The translations under genes were made by a program, and so were the position numbers. The notes beneath the pieces are model-generated. The model was not told where the DNA came from, searched no databases, and saw only the letters and a program-made list of their open reading frames with translations. Positions 24,478 through 34,578 of a stretch of 64,000 nucleotides of DNA are shown here, one piece after another; the first letter of the stretch is position 1; every line of letters starts with the position of its first letter. Source of the DNA: Dryas octopetala (Eukaryota; Streptophyta; Magnoliopsida; Rosales; Rosaceae); assembly GCA_963921425.1 (NCBI GenBank), contig OY992833.1:22343454-22407453 (forward strand), given 5' to 3'.

Positions 24478-26411
24478 AAGAGAAAAGTGTTATTTTAAAA
24501 TAAATTCCTCATTTTCTATATAATCATATTTATAAAGATGATATGTTTATTCCATATCAACTCATTTCTAACTTCTTTACGTCACTGATACTCCCATCCC
24601 ACATACCTCACATTCTCACTTCATATGCTCAATCTCATCATAAAAATAATTTTTTTAATGAAATCTTAAAGGGTAATTAGTTTGGCTAGGAATTCATGTT
24701 TCTTCAAATGTGGTCTTGAATTAAAGCCATAGATGCAAATGCCCTATTTACTTTGAAAAAGCAAAACATGAAAATTAAAATAAAATAGCAAAGTGATGGC
24801 AAAAAGGTCATTTCCACAAAAATATAATTATTGCTAGTATTAGAATATAATTTTTGGCATAAATTCAATTTTGACATATAACTATATAAGCTATTTCAAC
24901 GAGATCCATAAACTTTAAAATATTTCAAATATACACCCGATCTATTATCTAAATTGAAAGAAATAAGGACAGAGAGAACATGCAAGTTCAGTGTGACATG
25001 AATCAGACTGTGAAAGCAGATGCATTTGTGTTTTTCCATGTCTTTATGTTTAGGCTTTGCATTGCTCTCAATTGGCACTTGGCAGCTACAAAAGACAGAC
25101 TCAAATTGGATCCTTTTGTTGCAGAATGTGATTTGTTTGTGTTACATGATATAGATTGTTAATTATTGTATCATAATTTTAGTTCCGAGATTCAAAAATA
25201 TTAACTTAATATATATTATTGGTTTATTATAACTACGCATTTAAATTTTTTAATACATCTTTCATATGCATACATCAGACAAATTCATGTCCAACCAAAT
25301 TGGCCCATGGATTTACCACCAAAAAGAAATGTAAGAAAAAGACTGGGATCCAGTCAATCAGAATAATTAATTATATGTTAAGCAAAATAAAGAAATTGGA
25401 AGGGCCAAGAGGCAAGTATATGTCATTTGGGCATGAATTTGCTTCAACTAGAGCATGGCGGTGCAAGACTCCATTTGAGTTTGTTGGTGGATGCTGATGA
25501 TGATGGTCTGAGGGAATGTAGAACTTGTGGCCTGTGAGCAGAGAGCAGAGAGCAGAGAGTGGAAGTGAGACTTCATGACATGACACTATGACAGATGGTA
25601 AACTGGATCCACATTGAGAGTCTGAAGTGAAGCAATCATTTGCATGATCAGCAGCATTCGCATTGAAAATTTGATTATTTTCTAACTGTCATGCACAATT
25701 TTTTAGTAATGTCAAAGGCATATGTTGTGAACCTGTGTTTTTAAAGCATCCACATTAGCTCTTCAAACGCCTCCTTTGTTTTTGTCTCAATATTATTAAT
25801 TTAGATTGATTTCTCAAATATATGTTTATCAATAAAACATATCTTACTTAGCTTAATTAAGATAGTAAGAATTTTTTACTATTCTATTTTTATTATTTTT
25901 TTATTACATTGGATGGAATCAAAGTCCAAACTTAGTTTAATCCTAACTCTTGCCCTACCCACCCTTCATTACTTAGGCTAACCTCAAGAGCTTACTGTTT
26001 TTTTATTTTTATATTTCATTATTAAATTTTAAAATATTTTAATACATAATTTTATTATATTTCATATATTTTATATTTATATATATTTAGAATTTTAAAT
26101 ATAATTTAGTACCTAAGTTAGTAATTATATTAGAATTTCAAATCTTATTATATCTTTTTATTTTAGAAGTACTATATCTATATTTCAAGAAATTATCATT
26201 TAAATTGAGATTTTGGATAAAACTGAAAAACCAGGTTCACTTCTGGAGAAACCGAAAAGAAAAACTTAAATAAATATGAAATTTCCTAATGGTTTACTTC
26301 ATGTCAAATTTGTTATAGACTGCTCATAATTTTTTCCCCACTTCTGGAATATTATCAATGGTGGCAATCATAACGTCATGTTTATTATTGCAAATAGTAG
26401 CTACTGATACA

Positions 26412-26690
26412 TGTTAGCTGTACGCTTGCCTAGTCAGCAGCCACTCTAGTCAGCTTCCAAGCTTGCTCAGTCAGCAGTCCACTGTCAGCTTCTAGAAGTT
26501 AGTCTGTTACATTAGCTGGCAAGTTAGTTACGCTGATGGAAATGAATCTGTTAGAAGTCAGTTTTCAGCTTTATAAGCTCATATACTGTATCACTTTGTG
26601 TGTGAGAGAATAATGAGAATTCTCCAGCTTAGTTTTCATTTTCTTGCATATTTTCTCAGCTATCAATCACAAATTTTACTTGCTCAATCA
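26412..26690 (+). repeat. 5' LTR of the copia element
   Basis: This 279-bp LTR starts TG and ends CA. It carries AGCTTTATAAGCTC near 26570 as a likely TATA region and TCAGTCAGCAG-type short repeats near its start. Confidence 0.95.
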
Positions 26691-26703
26691 TGGTATCAGA
26701 GCC
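26691..26703 (+). promoter_or_regulatory. Primer binding site (initiator-Met tRNA)
   Basis: TGGTATCAGAGCC directly follows the LTR. It is complementary to the 3' end of plant initiator Met-tRNA, the usual copia primer. Confidence 0.93.
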
Positions 26704-27126
26704 ACTGATCCGTGTTCGTTGCTGCGATTGCTCTGTTTTTCCTCTCTAATTTTTCTTCGGCGTGATTGTTCTTGATCTTGGTCTTGATCTGGTGCGCTCT
26801 CGATCTCTGATCTGTAAGCTTTCTCTGATTTGATCTTGGTCTTGTCCTTGTTGGTTTTTTTGGTTTCTTTGTGAAGTTTAGACAACGGTGAATTCTTGAA
26901 AGATTTTAGTCTTGTTGATTTGCTGAAGTATTGGAAAGAATGCAATTTTTTGGAAATCTTGAAGTGTTAAAGAATGAAAGGTTGGAAATCTTGAAGTGTT
27001 GGACAGATTGAAGTGTTGTGCTAAAGCTTGAAGTTGAAATTTTGTGTTGAATTGATCATTGCTTGTGAATTTTCTCTCTGAATTGAGTTAATTGTTGCTA
27101 TTTGTTGAAGATTGTGAAGTTGGATT

Positions 27127-27203
27127 CGATTGCCACTCGATTGCTATTCGATTGCTACTCGATTGCTATTCGATTGCTACTCGATTGCTACTCAATTGCT
27201 ATT
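27127..27203 (+). repeat. Minisatellite of seven 11-bp units in the copia leader
   Basis: CGATTGCTAYT is repeated about seven times between the primer binding site and the gag start. The reading frame stays open through it. Confidence 0.9.
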
Positions 27204-27237
27204 TGTGCTTGATATTCAGTTGCTTGTTGTGATCACC

Positions 27238-30200
27238 ATGACTCCCATATCTCTTCTTCCTCAAATTTGCACTTTAGTTCCTGTACGCTTGGATGACTCA
27301 AACTACATGGTTTGGAAGTATCAAATAGAGACTATGCTTCAAGGTCATGGTCTTATGGGTTACATTAATGGTCGAATTCCATGTCCTCCCAAATATGCTT
27401 TTGCTGATGAAAATGGTGCTAATGCTGCTCTCACTCAAGCTTTCTTGGACTGGGAGCAAAACGATAAGGCCCTGATCACTCTTCTTCTTGCTACTCTATC
27501 AAGTGAAGCTTTGCCTTGTGTTATTGGTTGTGAAACCTCTCAAGAAGTTTGGGAGAATCTGCGAGATAATTTTGCTAGTCTTACTCGCACTCATGTGCAT
27601 CAATTGAAGACTAATCTTCACAATATTAAGAAGGGTAATGATTCTTGTGCTCAGTACCTGAATAAGATCAAGTTGGCACGAGATGCTATTGCTTCTGTTG
27701 GGATTTTCTATTCTGATGAGGATATTATAATCACTGCTCTTAAGGGTCTTCCCTCTGAATTCACAATGATGAAATCTATTCACAGGCATCAGAACATTAA
27801 TTGTACTATGAAGGAGTTTCGCATCAACCTTCTTGCTGAAGAAGCTTCCATTTCTGAGAACTCACAAGATGTAGGTTTTACTCCTTTGTCTGCAATGTTA
27901 GCCAAGAAAGAGTCTTCTCAACCATCTTCTGGTCAGCCTGATGTTCCTTCTTCTCAGCATCAATCCTCTGCTGTTCCTCCTTATCAACCTCCTTTTATGA
28001 GGGGTGGAGGAAGGGGTTCATGGCAGAATAATACCTATCAGGGTCGAGGGACTTCTTTTGGAAATAACTATGGCAGAGGTTTTGGTAACAATGGCAATGG
28101 CAACTATAGCAACTATGGCAGAGGTTATGGTCCTAATAATAGATATAATCCTAGTTTCAATGGTAACTTTGGCCATAGACAACATGGTAACTTTGGAGGC
28201 AATGGTGGTTATGGTGGGAATGCTGCTTCTGGTGGTACAAATGGTCAAGGAAATTTTGGATATAGACAAAATAGTAACTTTGGTGGCTATGGTGGGAATG
28301 CTGCTTCTGGTTCAGCTTCTCAATGTCAAATTTGTGCAAAGCATGGTCATTCTGCTGCAGATTGCTTTCAACGACTCAATATTAGTCCTTTATCCAAGCA
28401 TATTGAGCAATGTCAAATCTGTTTCAAGAAGGGGCACACTGCTCTTGATTGTTTTCACAGAACCAACTTTGCTTACCAAGGCAAAGGTCCTACTTCCACT
28501 CTCACTGCTATGAATGCTTCTCTTCAGCCTGATGCAACAATTCAAGATTTTTGGTTAACTGATACAGGAGCAACACATCACATGACAGCTGATCTTTCTT
28601 CTATTTCAGCTCCTCAACCATATTCCACCTCAGATACCATTACTGTTGGCAATGGCGAAGGCTTACACATATCTCATTCTGGTTCCTCTTTTATTCCTAC
28701 TTCCTCAAAACCTTTGCATTTATCCCAAGTTTTTCATGTTCCAAAGATTTCTGCTAACTTGCTATCTGTCCATAAGCTTTGTCTTGATAATAACTGTTCT
28801 TTTCTTTGTGATGCTCACTCTTTTTGTATCCAGGACAAGCTGACAGGAGCAATACTCTTCAAAGGTCTGAGTAATCATGGCTTGTATCCCATTCCCAAGA
28901 CAGTATCTTTTCCTTCCTCTGTTCACTCTTCTCCTATTCAGCAAGTTTCTCCTTCTACAGCCTATCTTGGACACTCGGTCAAGTCTTCTCTTTGGCATAG
29001 ACGATTTGGGCATCCTGCAACTGAGATAGTTTCTCAAATGTTGTCCAAATCTCAGATATCTTGTACTTTAGATTCACACATGAGTCTTTGTGAGTCTTGT
29101 TTAGCTGCTAAAATGTCAAAGCTACCTTTTCAGCTTTCTTCAAATAAATCTGTAATACCTTTTTCAGTCATTCATAGTGATGTTTGGGGTCCAGCTCCTG
29201 TTGTATCTTTGGATGGATTCAAATACTATGTTTCCTTCATTGATGAGTGTACACGGTTCCTTTGGCTATTTCCAATGAAAAATAAGTCTGATGTCTCTTC
29301 TCTTTTCATTAAGCTTCATGCCTTTTTGTCTAATCAATTTTCTGCTAAAATTCATACTTTACAATCTGATGGAGGGGGTGAATATCAAAACAAAATTCTT
29401 CATTCTTATCTTGCTTCTCATGGTATATCTCATCAAGTTTCTTGTCCCTACACACCTCAGCAAAATGGCTTAGCTGAAAGGAAGAACAGGCATATTGTTG
29501 AAACTGCTATAGCCTTGCTTAAAGATGCCTCTTTGCCTTCTATTTTTTGGTCTTATGCTTGTAGTACTGCTGCATATTTGATTAACAGAATGCCTACTCT
29601 AGTCTTGAATCATAAGTCCCCATTTGAGTCAGTTCATGGCACCCTTCCTGCTCTTCATCATTTAAAAATATTTGGTTGTGCATGTTATCCTCTTCTGAGA
29701 CCATATAATCACTCTAAATTTCAATCTCGCACCACTCAATGTATCTTTTTGGGCTATGTTGCAGGTTATAAAGGCTATCTATGTTTTAATCCTGCTTGTT
29801 CCAAATTTTATATTTCTAGACATGTTGTTTTTGATGAATCTGTTTTTCCTTATAAATCTTTGTCTTCTTCTTCTATTGATTCTCCCTTGTCATCTTCTTC
29901 TTCTGCGTCTCCTGTTGTTCTTAATTTTTCCATTCCTTCTTCTGTTCACCCTCCCACTGCCCAACCTGCTTCTCCAGTTGTTTCCTCTTCAGGTCATGGT
30001 ACTCAGTCTCCTATTGCTCCTGCTCAAGCTTCTTCAGGTACTTCTTCTCACTCTTCCTCTCATTCTAGTGAGCCTATTATCTCTAGTGAGCCTCCTATCT
30101 CTCATTCTAGTGAGCCTAATGTTTCTTCTCCATCGATTTCACCACCTGCCATTCAACTTGATATTCCCATTTCCTTTTCTCCACCTCCTCTCTCTAATCT

Positions 30201-31836
30201 TCATCCTATGCAGACTCGGTCCAGGTCAGGTATTGTTAAGCCTAAATCTTATCTTGCTCACTCTCCTGTTGATTTAACACTTGTTGAACCAAAGACTTAT
30301 GGTTCTGCATCTCGCATTCTTCAGTGGCAGCAGGCCATGCTTGAGGAATTCACTGCCTTGCAGAAGCAAGGTACCTGGTCTCTTGTCCCTCTTCCTCCTC
30401 ACAAGAACCTTTTTGGTTGTAAATGGGTGTATCGTATTAAGAAAAATGCTGATGGTTCCATTTCTAGATATAAGGCCAGGTTGGTTGCTCAAGGCTTCAG
30501 TCAAGAGGCTGGTTTGGATTTTGATGAAACATTCAGTCCAGTAGTCCGACATTCTACTGTTAGATTGGTTCTTGCATTGGCTGCTCAATTTGGATGGAAA
30601 TTGCGGCAATTGGATGTCAAAAATGCATTTTTACATGGTCTGCTTACTGAAGAAGTTTATATGAAGCAGCCTCAAGGGTTTGTTGATGCTTCTTATCCTC
30701 ATTATGTCTGCAAGTTAAATAAGTCTCTCTATGGTTTGAAGCAGGCTCCTAGAGCATGGAATGAGAGGTTTACTTCTTTTCTTCCTAGTCTAGGTTTCAA
30801 GGCCTCCTTTGCTGATTCTTCCTTGTTTGTCAGAAGTGATGCACAGTCCAAGTCCATGGTTCTTTTGTTATTGTATGTTGATGATATTATCATCACAGGC
30901 ACTGATGATTCTGTCATTTCAGCCGTTATTAAGGAGCTTTCGTCTGAGTTTGAAATGAATGATCTGAGAGAACTCAACTATTTTTTGGGTTTGCAAATTA
31001 CTCGGACTTCTACAGGTATCTTTGTTAATCAACAGAAATACATCACTGATTTGCTTAAGAAGGCAGCTATGGAGGATTGCAAGTCTTGCTCTACTCCATC
31101 TATTCCCAATCACAAACTGCTCAAGTATGCTGGCACACCTCTTTCTGATCCAACTTTATTTCGAAGCTTGGTTGGTGCTCTGCAATATCTTACATTTACC
31201 AGGCCTGATATTGCTTTTAGTGTCAACACAGTCTGTCAATTCATGCATGCTCCTACAGATGTTCATCTTGATGCTGCTTATCGCATTCTCAGATATCTTA
31301 AGCATACCATTGACTATGGCATTCATTATCAAAAAGGTACTCTTGATCTTCTTGCTTACAGTGATGCAGATTGGGCTGGTGATCCCAATGACAGACGCTC
31401 CACCACTGGCTATGTCATCTTTCTTGGCTCTAATCCCATTTCTTGGTGTTCAAAACGTCAACCTACTGTCTCCAGGTCCTCTACTGAGGCTGAATATAGG
31501 GCTCTAGCCTTCACTGCTGCTGAGTTAACTTGGATCAGGCAGCTTCTTTGTGATGTTCATGTCTTCATTTCTACTCCTCCTCTGCTTCACTGTGATAATC
31601 TGTCTGCCATTGCGTTGTCTTCTAATCCTGTGTTTCATTCTAGAGCTAAGCACATAGAAATCGATTTCCATTTCATTCGCGAGAGAGTCATTCGAGGGGA
31701 TATTCACTTGGACTTTGTCTCTTCCTCTCAACAAACTGCAGATATTCTCACTAAAGCTTTGTCTTCTCCCCACATCAAGTCTCTGCTTTCCAATCTCATG
31801 CTTGTTCCTAAGCATGTGATTGCGGGGGGGTGTTAG
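27238..31836 (+). CDS. Copia Gag-Pol polyprotein, intact
   Basis: The frame is 1,532 codons from the ATG at 27238. It is also open from 27130, but that stretch is minisatellite-encoded, so 27238 (MTPISLLPQ) is preferred. Domain order: copia Gag (about 15-240), a Gly/Asn/Arg-rich linker, two CCHC zinc knuckles (CQICAKHGHSAADC near 363 and CQICFKKGHTALDC near 392), aspartic protease (DTGATHHM near 442), integrase with HHCC (HRRFGHP near 586) and DDE residues (HSDVWGP near 646, SDGGGEY near 710, NGLAERKNR), reverse transcriptase (RYKARLVAQGFSQ; LLYVDDIIITG near 1212), and RNase H (YSDADWAGD near 1374; SSTEAEYRAL). Integrase before reverse transcriptase defines Ty1/copia. No frameshift or premature stop is seen. 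The stop codon TAG is made by bases 4-6 of the 3' LTR. The lineage within copia was not resolved. Confidence 0.96.
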   Translation: MTPISLLPQICTLVPVRLDDSNYMVWKYQIETMLQGHGLMGYINGRIPCPPKYAFADENGANAALTQAFLDWEQNDKALITLLLATLSSEALPCVIGCETSQEVWENLRDNFASLTRTHVHQLKTNLHNIKKGNDSCAQYLNKIKLARDAIASVGIFYSDEDIIITALKGLPSEFTMMKSIHRHQNINCTMKEFRINLLAEEASISENSQDVGFTPLSAMLAKKESSQPSSGQPDVPSSQHQSSAVPPYQPPFMRGGGRGSWQNNTYQGRGTSFGNNYGRGFGNNGNGNYSNYGRGYGPNNRYNPSFNGNFGHRQHGNFGGNGGYGGNAASGGTNGQGNFGYRQNSNFGGYGGNAASGSASQCQICAKHGHSAADCFQRLNISPLSKHIEQCQICFKKGHTALDCFHRTNFAYQGKGPTSTLTAMNASLQPDATIQDFWLTDTGATHHMTADLSSISAPQPYSTSDTITVGNGEGLHISHSGSSFIPTSSKPLHLSQVFHVPKISANLLSVHKLCLDNNCSFLCDAHSFCIQDKLTGAILFKGLSNHGLYPIPKTVSFPSSVHSSPIQQVSPSTAYLGHSVKSSLWHRRFGHPATEIVSQMLSKSQISCTLDSHMSLCESCLAAKMSKLPFQLSSNKSVIPFSVIHSDVWGPAPVVSLDGFKYYVSFIDECTRFLWLFPMKNKSDVSSLFIKLHAFLSNQFSAKIHTLQSDGGGEYQNKILHSYLASHGISHQVSCPYTPQQNGLAERKNRHIVETAIALLKDASLPSIFWSYACSTAAYLINRMPTLVLNHKSPFESVHGTLPALHHLKIFGCACYPLLRPYNHSKFQSRTTQCIFLGYVAGYKGYLCFNPACSKFYISRHVVFDESVFPYKSLSSSSIDSPLSSSSSASPVVLNFSIPSSVHPPTAQPASPVVSSSGHGTQSPIAPAQASSGTSSHSSSHSSEPIISSEPPISHSSEPNVSSPSISPPAIQLDIPISFSPPPLSNLHPMQTRSRSGIVKPKSYLAHSPVDLTLVEPKTYGSASRILQWQQAMLEEFTALQKQGTWSLVPLPPHKNLFGCKWVYRIKKNADGSISRYKARLVAQGFSQEAGLDFDETFSPVVRHSTVRLVLALAAQFGWKLRQLDVKNAFLHGLLTEEVYMKQPQGFVDASYPHYVCKLNKSLYGLKQAPRAWNERFTSFLPSLGFKASFADSSLFVRSDAQSKSMVLLLLYVDDIIITGTDDSVISAVIKELSSEFEMNDLRELNYFLGLQITRTSTGIFVNQQKYITDLLKKAAMEDCKSCSTPSIPNHKLLKYAGTPLSDPTLFRSLVGALQYLTFTRPDIAFSVNTVCQFMHAPTDVHLDAAYRILRYLKHTIDYGIHYQKGTLDLLAYSDADWAGDPNDRRSTTGYVIFLGSNPISWCSKRQPTVSRSSTEAEYRALAFTAAELTWIRQLLCDVHVFISTPPLLHCDNLSAIALSSNPVFHSRAKHIEIDFHFIRERVIRGDIHLDFVSSSQQTADILTKALSSPHIKSLLSNLMLVPKHVIAGGC
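31824..31830 (+). promoter_or_regulatory. Polypurine tract of the copia element
   Basis: Seven G residues directly before the 3' LTR form a short plus-strand primer. They are also coding, as the last codons of the polyprotein run through them. Confidence 0.7.
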
Positions 31837-32109
31837 CTGTACGCTTGCCTAGTCAGCAGCCACTCTAGTCAGCTTCCAAGCTTGCTCAGTCAGCAGTCCA
31901 CTGTCAGCTTCTAGAAGTTAGTCTGTTACATTAGCTGGCAAGTTAGTTACGCTGATGGAAATGAATATGTTAGAAGTCAGTTTTCAGCTTTATAAGCTCA
32001 TATACTGTATCACTTTGTGTGTGAGAGAATAATGAGAATTCTCCAGCTTAGTTTTCATTTTCTTGCATATTTTCTCAGCTATCAATCACAAATTTTACTT
32101 GCTCAATCA
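31831..32109 (+). repeat. 3' LTR of the copia element
   Basis: Same 279-bp sequence as the left LTR apart from one base. Its first six bases finish the Gag-Pol reading frame. Confidence 0.95.
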
Positions 32110-32905
32110 ATACAGAGTTATTGCCCTTAGTGTATTTCTTTTATTATTTTTGTGAGTTTGAGTGACTTTTTTAAAAAATGTGAGTTTATGTCTTATTAGG
32201 TTGACCTTTTTATTATTAGAAATATTATGTGAGTTTATTTATTATTAAGAGCCAAAAAATAGACTTTAAAATTATTTTTTATTGAGTTTTTAGTAATTTA
32301 TTATGAATTAACTTTCAATTAATTGCAAGTCACACGACTCACACATAACAAAAAAAATCAATATATTTGTATGTTTATGAGAAATTGAATTTGAGATATA
32401 CGATTGTACGAGTTCTCATTTTATGGTCATCATTTTTTTTTATCATTTTACGAGTTTAAAAAACAGAGAGATTTGTAATATATTTTTGTACAAAAGAAAC
32501 GCAAGCCCAGAAGAAAGAGGATGATAATTGAATTTTGATTATAGATGTGAAGGTAAAATGTTTACCACTAGAGTTTTTTTTGGGTTTACCACTAGAGTTG
32601 CGAGGCACTCCAAAAGAAAAGGACAATTGGTTAACACGCTACCATAAAATTCTAGAAATACTATTAAAATTCTAAAAAGTCCAAATATGGTGCCACGCAC
32701 CCAAATTTATAATATCCCATTTTGTTAGGTAATGGAATTTATAATTTGGGCCCTGCATGTATGTCTGTGATCTCAATTATTTGGACTGGTCCCTGTTTTA
32801 TTATTCGATGCACCATCGAATATTATGGTGACGATTTTCTTTTCATTGAAAAATTATGGTGACGTTTGAGATGATGCAAATAAACGTTGTGCTTACTCCC
32901 AACCA

Positions 32906-34024
32906 AGGAATAAAATTTCGGGTTTCGAGGAAATTTCGATGAAAATTTCGACGAAAATTTCAAAGATTTTTAAATTTCGACAAAAATTTGACGGAAATGA
33001 TGGAAATTGATATCAAATTATGGAAATTTTGAATGAAACTTTACCATATGTTTATTTATCATATTATCTACTAAATTGATAAAAAATATTGAAGAAACCA
33101 AATTATATAGTAGGTTTCATGTGATATAAGATAAATATAATGCACGCTGGAGACAAATACTGTTAAATAAAATTAGTATAAAATGAAATTAGTATATTAT
33201 CTATAGTTCTATACTCTATAATATATACACTAAACCCTATATATTTTATAATCTATATTCTATATTGTTTAGGATATGATATATGATACTAGGGTTTAAG
33301 CCCTTTAGGGTATTTTAAATTATTTTTTATATAAAAATATATTATAGTTTACTAGTTTAGGGTTTAAAAATAACTAAACGAAACTCCAAAACGGGCGAAC
33401 AAAACTCCAAACTATTTTTTTTCTTCACAATTAACCCAAAGGCCCCAAACCCCAAACAACCCTAAACCTTTTCTTTTTTTTTTCTTTTTTTTTCTTCTTT
33501 TTTCTTCTTTTTCTTTCCTTCCTTTCCCTTTCCTTTCTTTTCCCCCGAGGCTCCACTGCTCCAGCAACCTGCAACCCCCATTCTTCATTTCTTCTTCTTC
33601 TTCTTCTTCTCTCTCTCTCTCTCTTTCTCTGCATCTCCCCCCGCCGTCGCCCCTTGCCCTTGCCCCGTCGCCCCCTGCCCACGCCCCGTCGCCCGCGTCG
33701 CCTCTCTCCCTCGATCTCCCCCTGCCGTCGCCTCTCTCTCCCTCGATCTACCCCTGCCGCCGCCTGCCGCCACCCCTCTTTCTCCCTCGATCTCCCCCCT
33801 GCCACCTCTCCATTTTTCTGCAAAAAGCTAAAAACCCAGCTCCAAAACCAGAATACCAGATCTCAAATTCAATGGGTTATGGGTACCGTCGAAATTTCAA
33901 TAATTTCGACAATTTCGACGAAATCATCCCGAAATTTTAGCAAATATGGGTTTCGATTTCGACACCCCCAAAAATCGAAATTTTCGGCGAAATTTCGCCG
34001 AAAACTTCGAAATTTAACACCCTG
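32906..34024. mobile_element. MULE-like non-autonomous element (1.1 kb) with AAATTTCG-rich inverted ends
   Basis: A 9-10-bp duplication (CTCCCAACC[A]) lies at 32896-32905 and 34025-34034, and unit 1 has the empty site near 11488. The ends are imperfect inverted repeats: AAGGAATAAAATTTCG on the left and the complement of CAGGGTGTTAAATTTCG on the right. Both are followed by many AATTTCGNNG words. The core has an AT-rich part, then a CT- and CCG-rich part (33460-33800) with only low-complexity ORFs. No transposase is encoded. The duplication length fits Mutator-like transposition. Confidence 0.78.
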
Positions 34025-34093
34025 CTCCCAACCACTAGTCTACAAGTCCATCCTTTTATTTTTAGCTATACCGTGCGAGCTCGTTTGAATATT

Positions 34094-34522
34094 GGGTTTA
34101 TTTTATATTTAGTACTTAAAGTTTGATCTTTGTCTTAATGTGGTACCTAAATTTTGATTTGTCCCAATTGAGTACCTAAATTTTTATTTTGTGTCTAATA
34201 GGTACCAAAATGAATTTTTGTTAAAATTGTCAATAAAAATTAGGGGCAATATAGTCAAAGTATATTTTAATTATTTTCTTTATATGTTTAAAATTATTAA
34301 AAAAAACACACAACAAACAAAAAAAATTAAAAATTAAAATTTAAAATTTAAAAATAAATTTTTTGAAGTGACTATATTGCCCCTAATTTTTGTTGATAAT
34401 TTTAACAAAAATTTATTTTGGTACCTATTAGACACAAAATAAAAGTTTAGGTACTCAATTGGGACAAATAAAAGTTTAAGTACCACATTAAGACAATGAT
34501 CAAAGTTAAGGTAAGAAAAAAA
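34094..34522. mobile_element. Long-inverted-repeat MITE at the DLH-C promoter
   Basis: Two arms of about 150-170 bp (34094-34262 and 34371-34522) are inverted copies. Shared words include TGTGGTACYTAAA, GTCCCAATTGAGTACCTAAA, GTGTCTAATAGGTACC and ATTAGGGGCAATATAGTCA. It lies between GTTTGAATATT and CAGTGACAAAGAG, which are about 10 bp apart in unit 1. The exact target duplication is not resolved. It ends 56 bp before the DLH-C ATG. Confidence 0.82.
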
Positions 34523-34578
34523 CAGTGACAAAGAGTCTGTGTTTTGCGCGCTTTGTGATTCAGAGAGAACGAGAAAAA

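Larger units (their letters stand above)
8690..24855. repeat. Unit 1 of a large tandem segmental duplication (DLH-A and DLH-B)
   Basis: From GAAAGAAA..AAGGACAGAGAG at about 8692 to the shared block ending TTAGAATATAATTTTT near 24855, the sequence runs in the same order as 24955-46986, apart from insertions and deletions. Introns, intergenic DNA and exons all match closely, so the event was genomic and recent rather than conservation of genes alone. Sequence left of 8690 and right of 24855 is not shared. About 100 bp (24856-24954) separates the two units. Insertions present only here: 9312-9866, 15809-16361, 17080-17205, 23906-24477. Confidence 0.93.
26412..32109 (+). mobile_element. Complete Ty1/copia LTR retrotransposon, 5.7 kb, apparently young
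   Basis: The LTRs are 26412-26690 and 31831-32109 (279 bp each, TGTTAG...AATCA). By eye they differ at one position (C/A in GAAATGAATNTGTTAG). The target duplication ATACA lies at 26407-26411 and 32110-32114. Unit 1 keeps the empty site CTACTGATACAGAGTT near 10699, so insertion followed the segmental duplication. A primer binding site follows the left LTR, a G run precedes the right LTR, and one uninterrupted Gag-Pol ORF lies between. All parts needed for retrotransposition appear present. Confidence 0.97.

Noticed and set aside
27130-27237. Copia polyprotein starting at 27130
   Set aside because: That part is encoded by an 11-bp minisatellite; MTPISLLPQ at 27238 is the usual type of copia Gag start.
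33431-33823. ORF of 130 codons rich in Arg, Glu, Gly and Lys on the minus strand
   Set aside because: It lies in a CT/CCG-rich low-complexity core of a mobile element, several frames are open at once, and no domain is recognisable.
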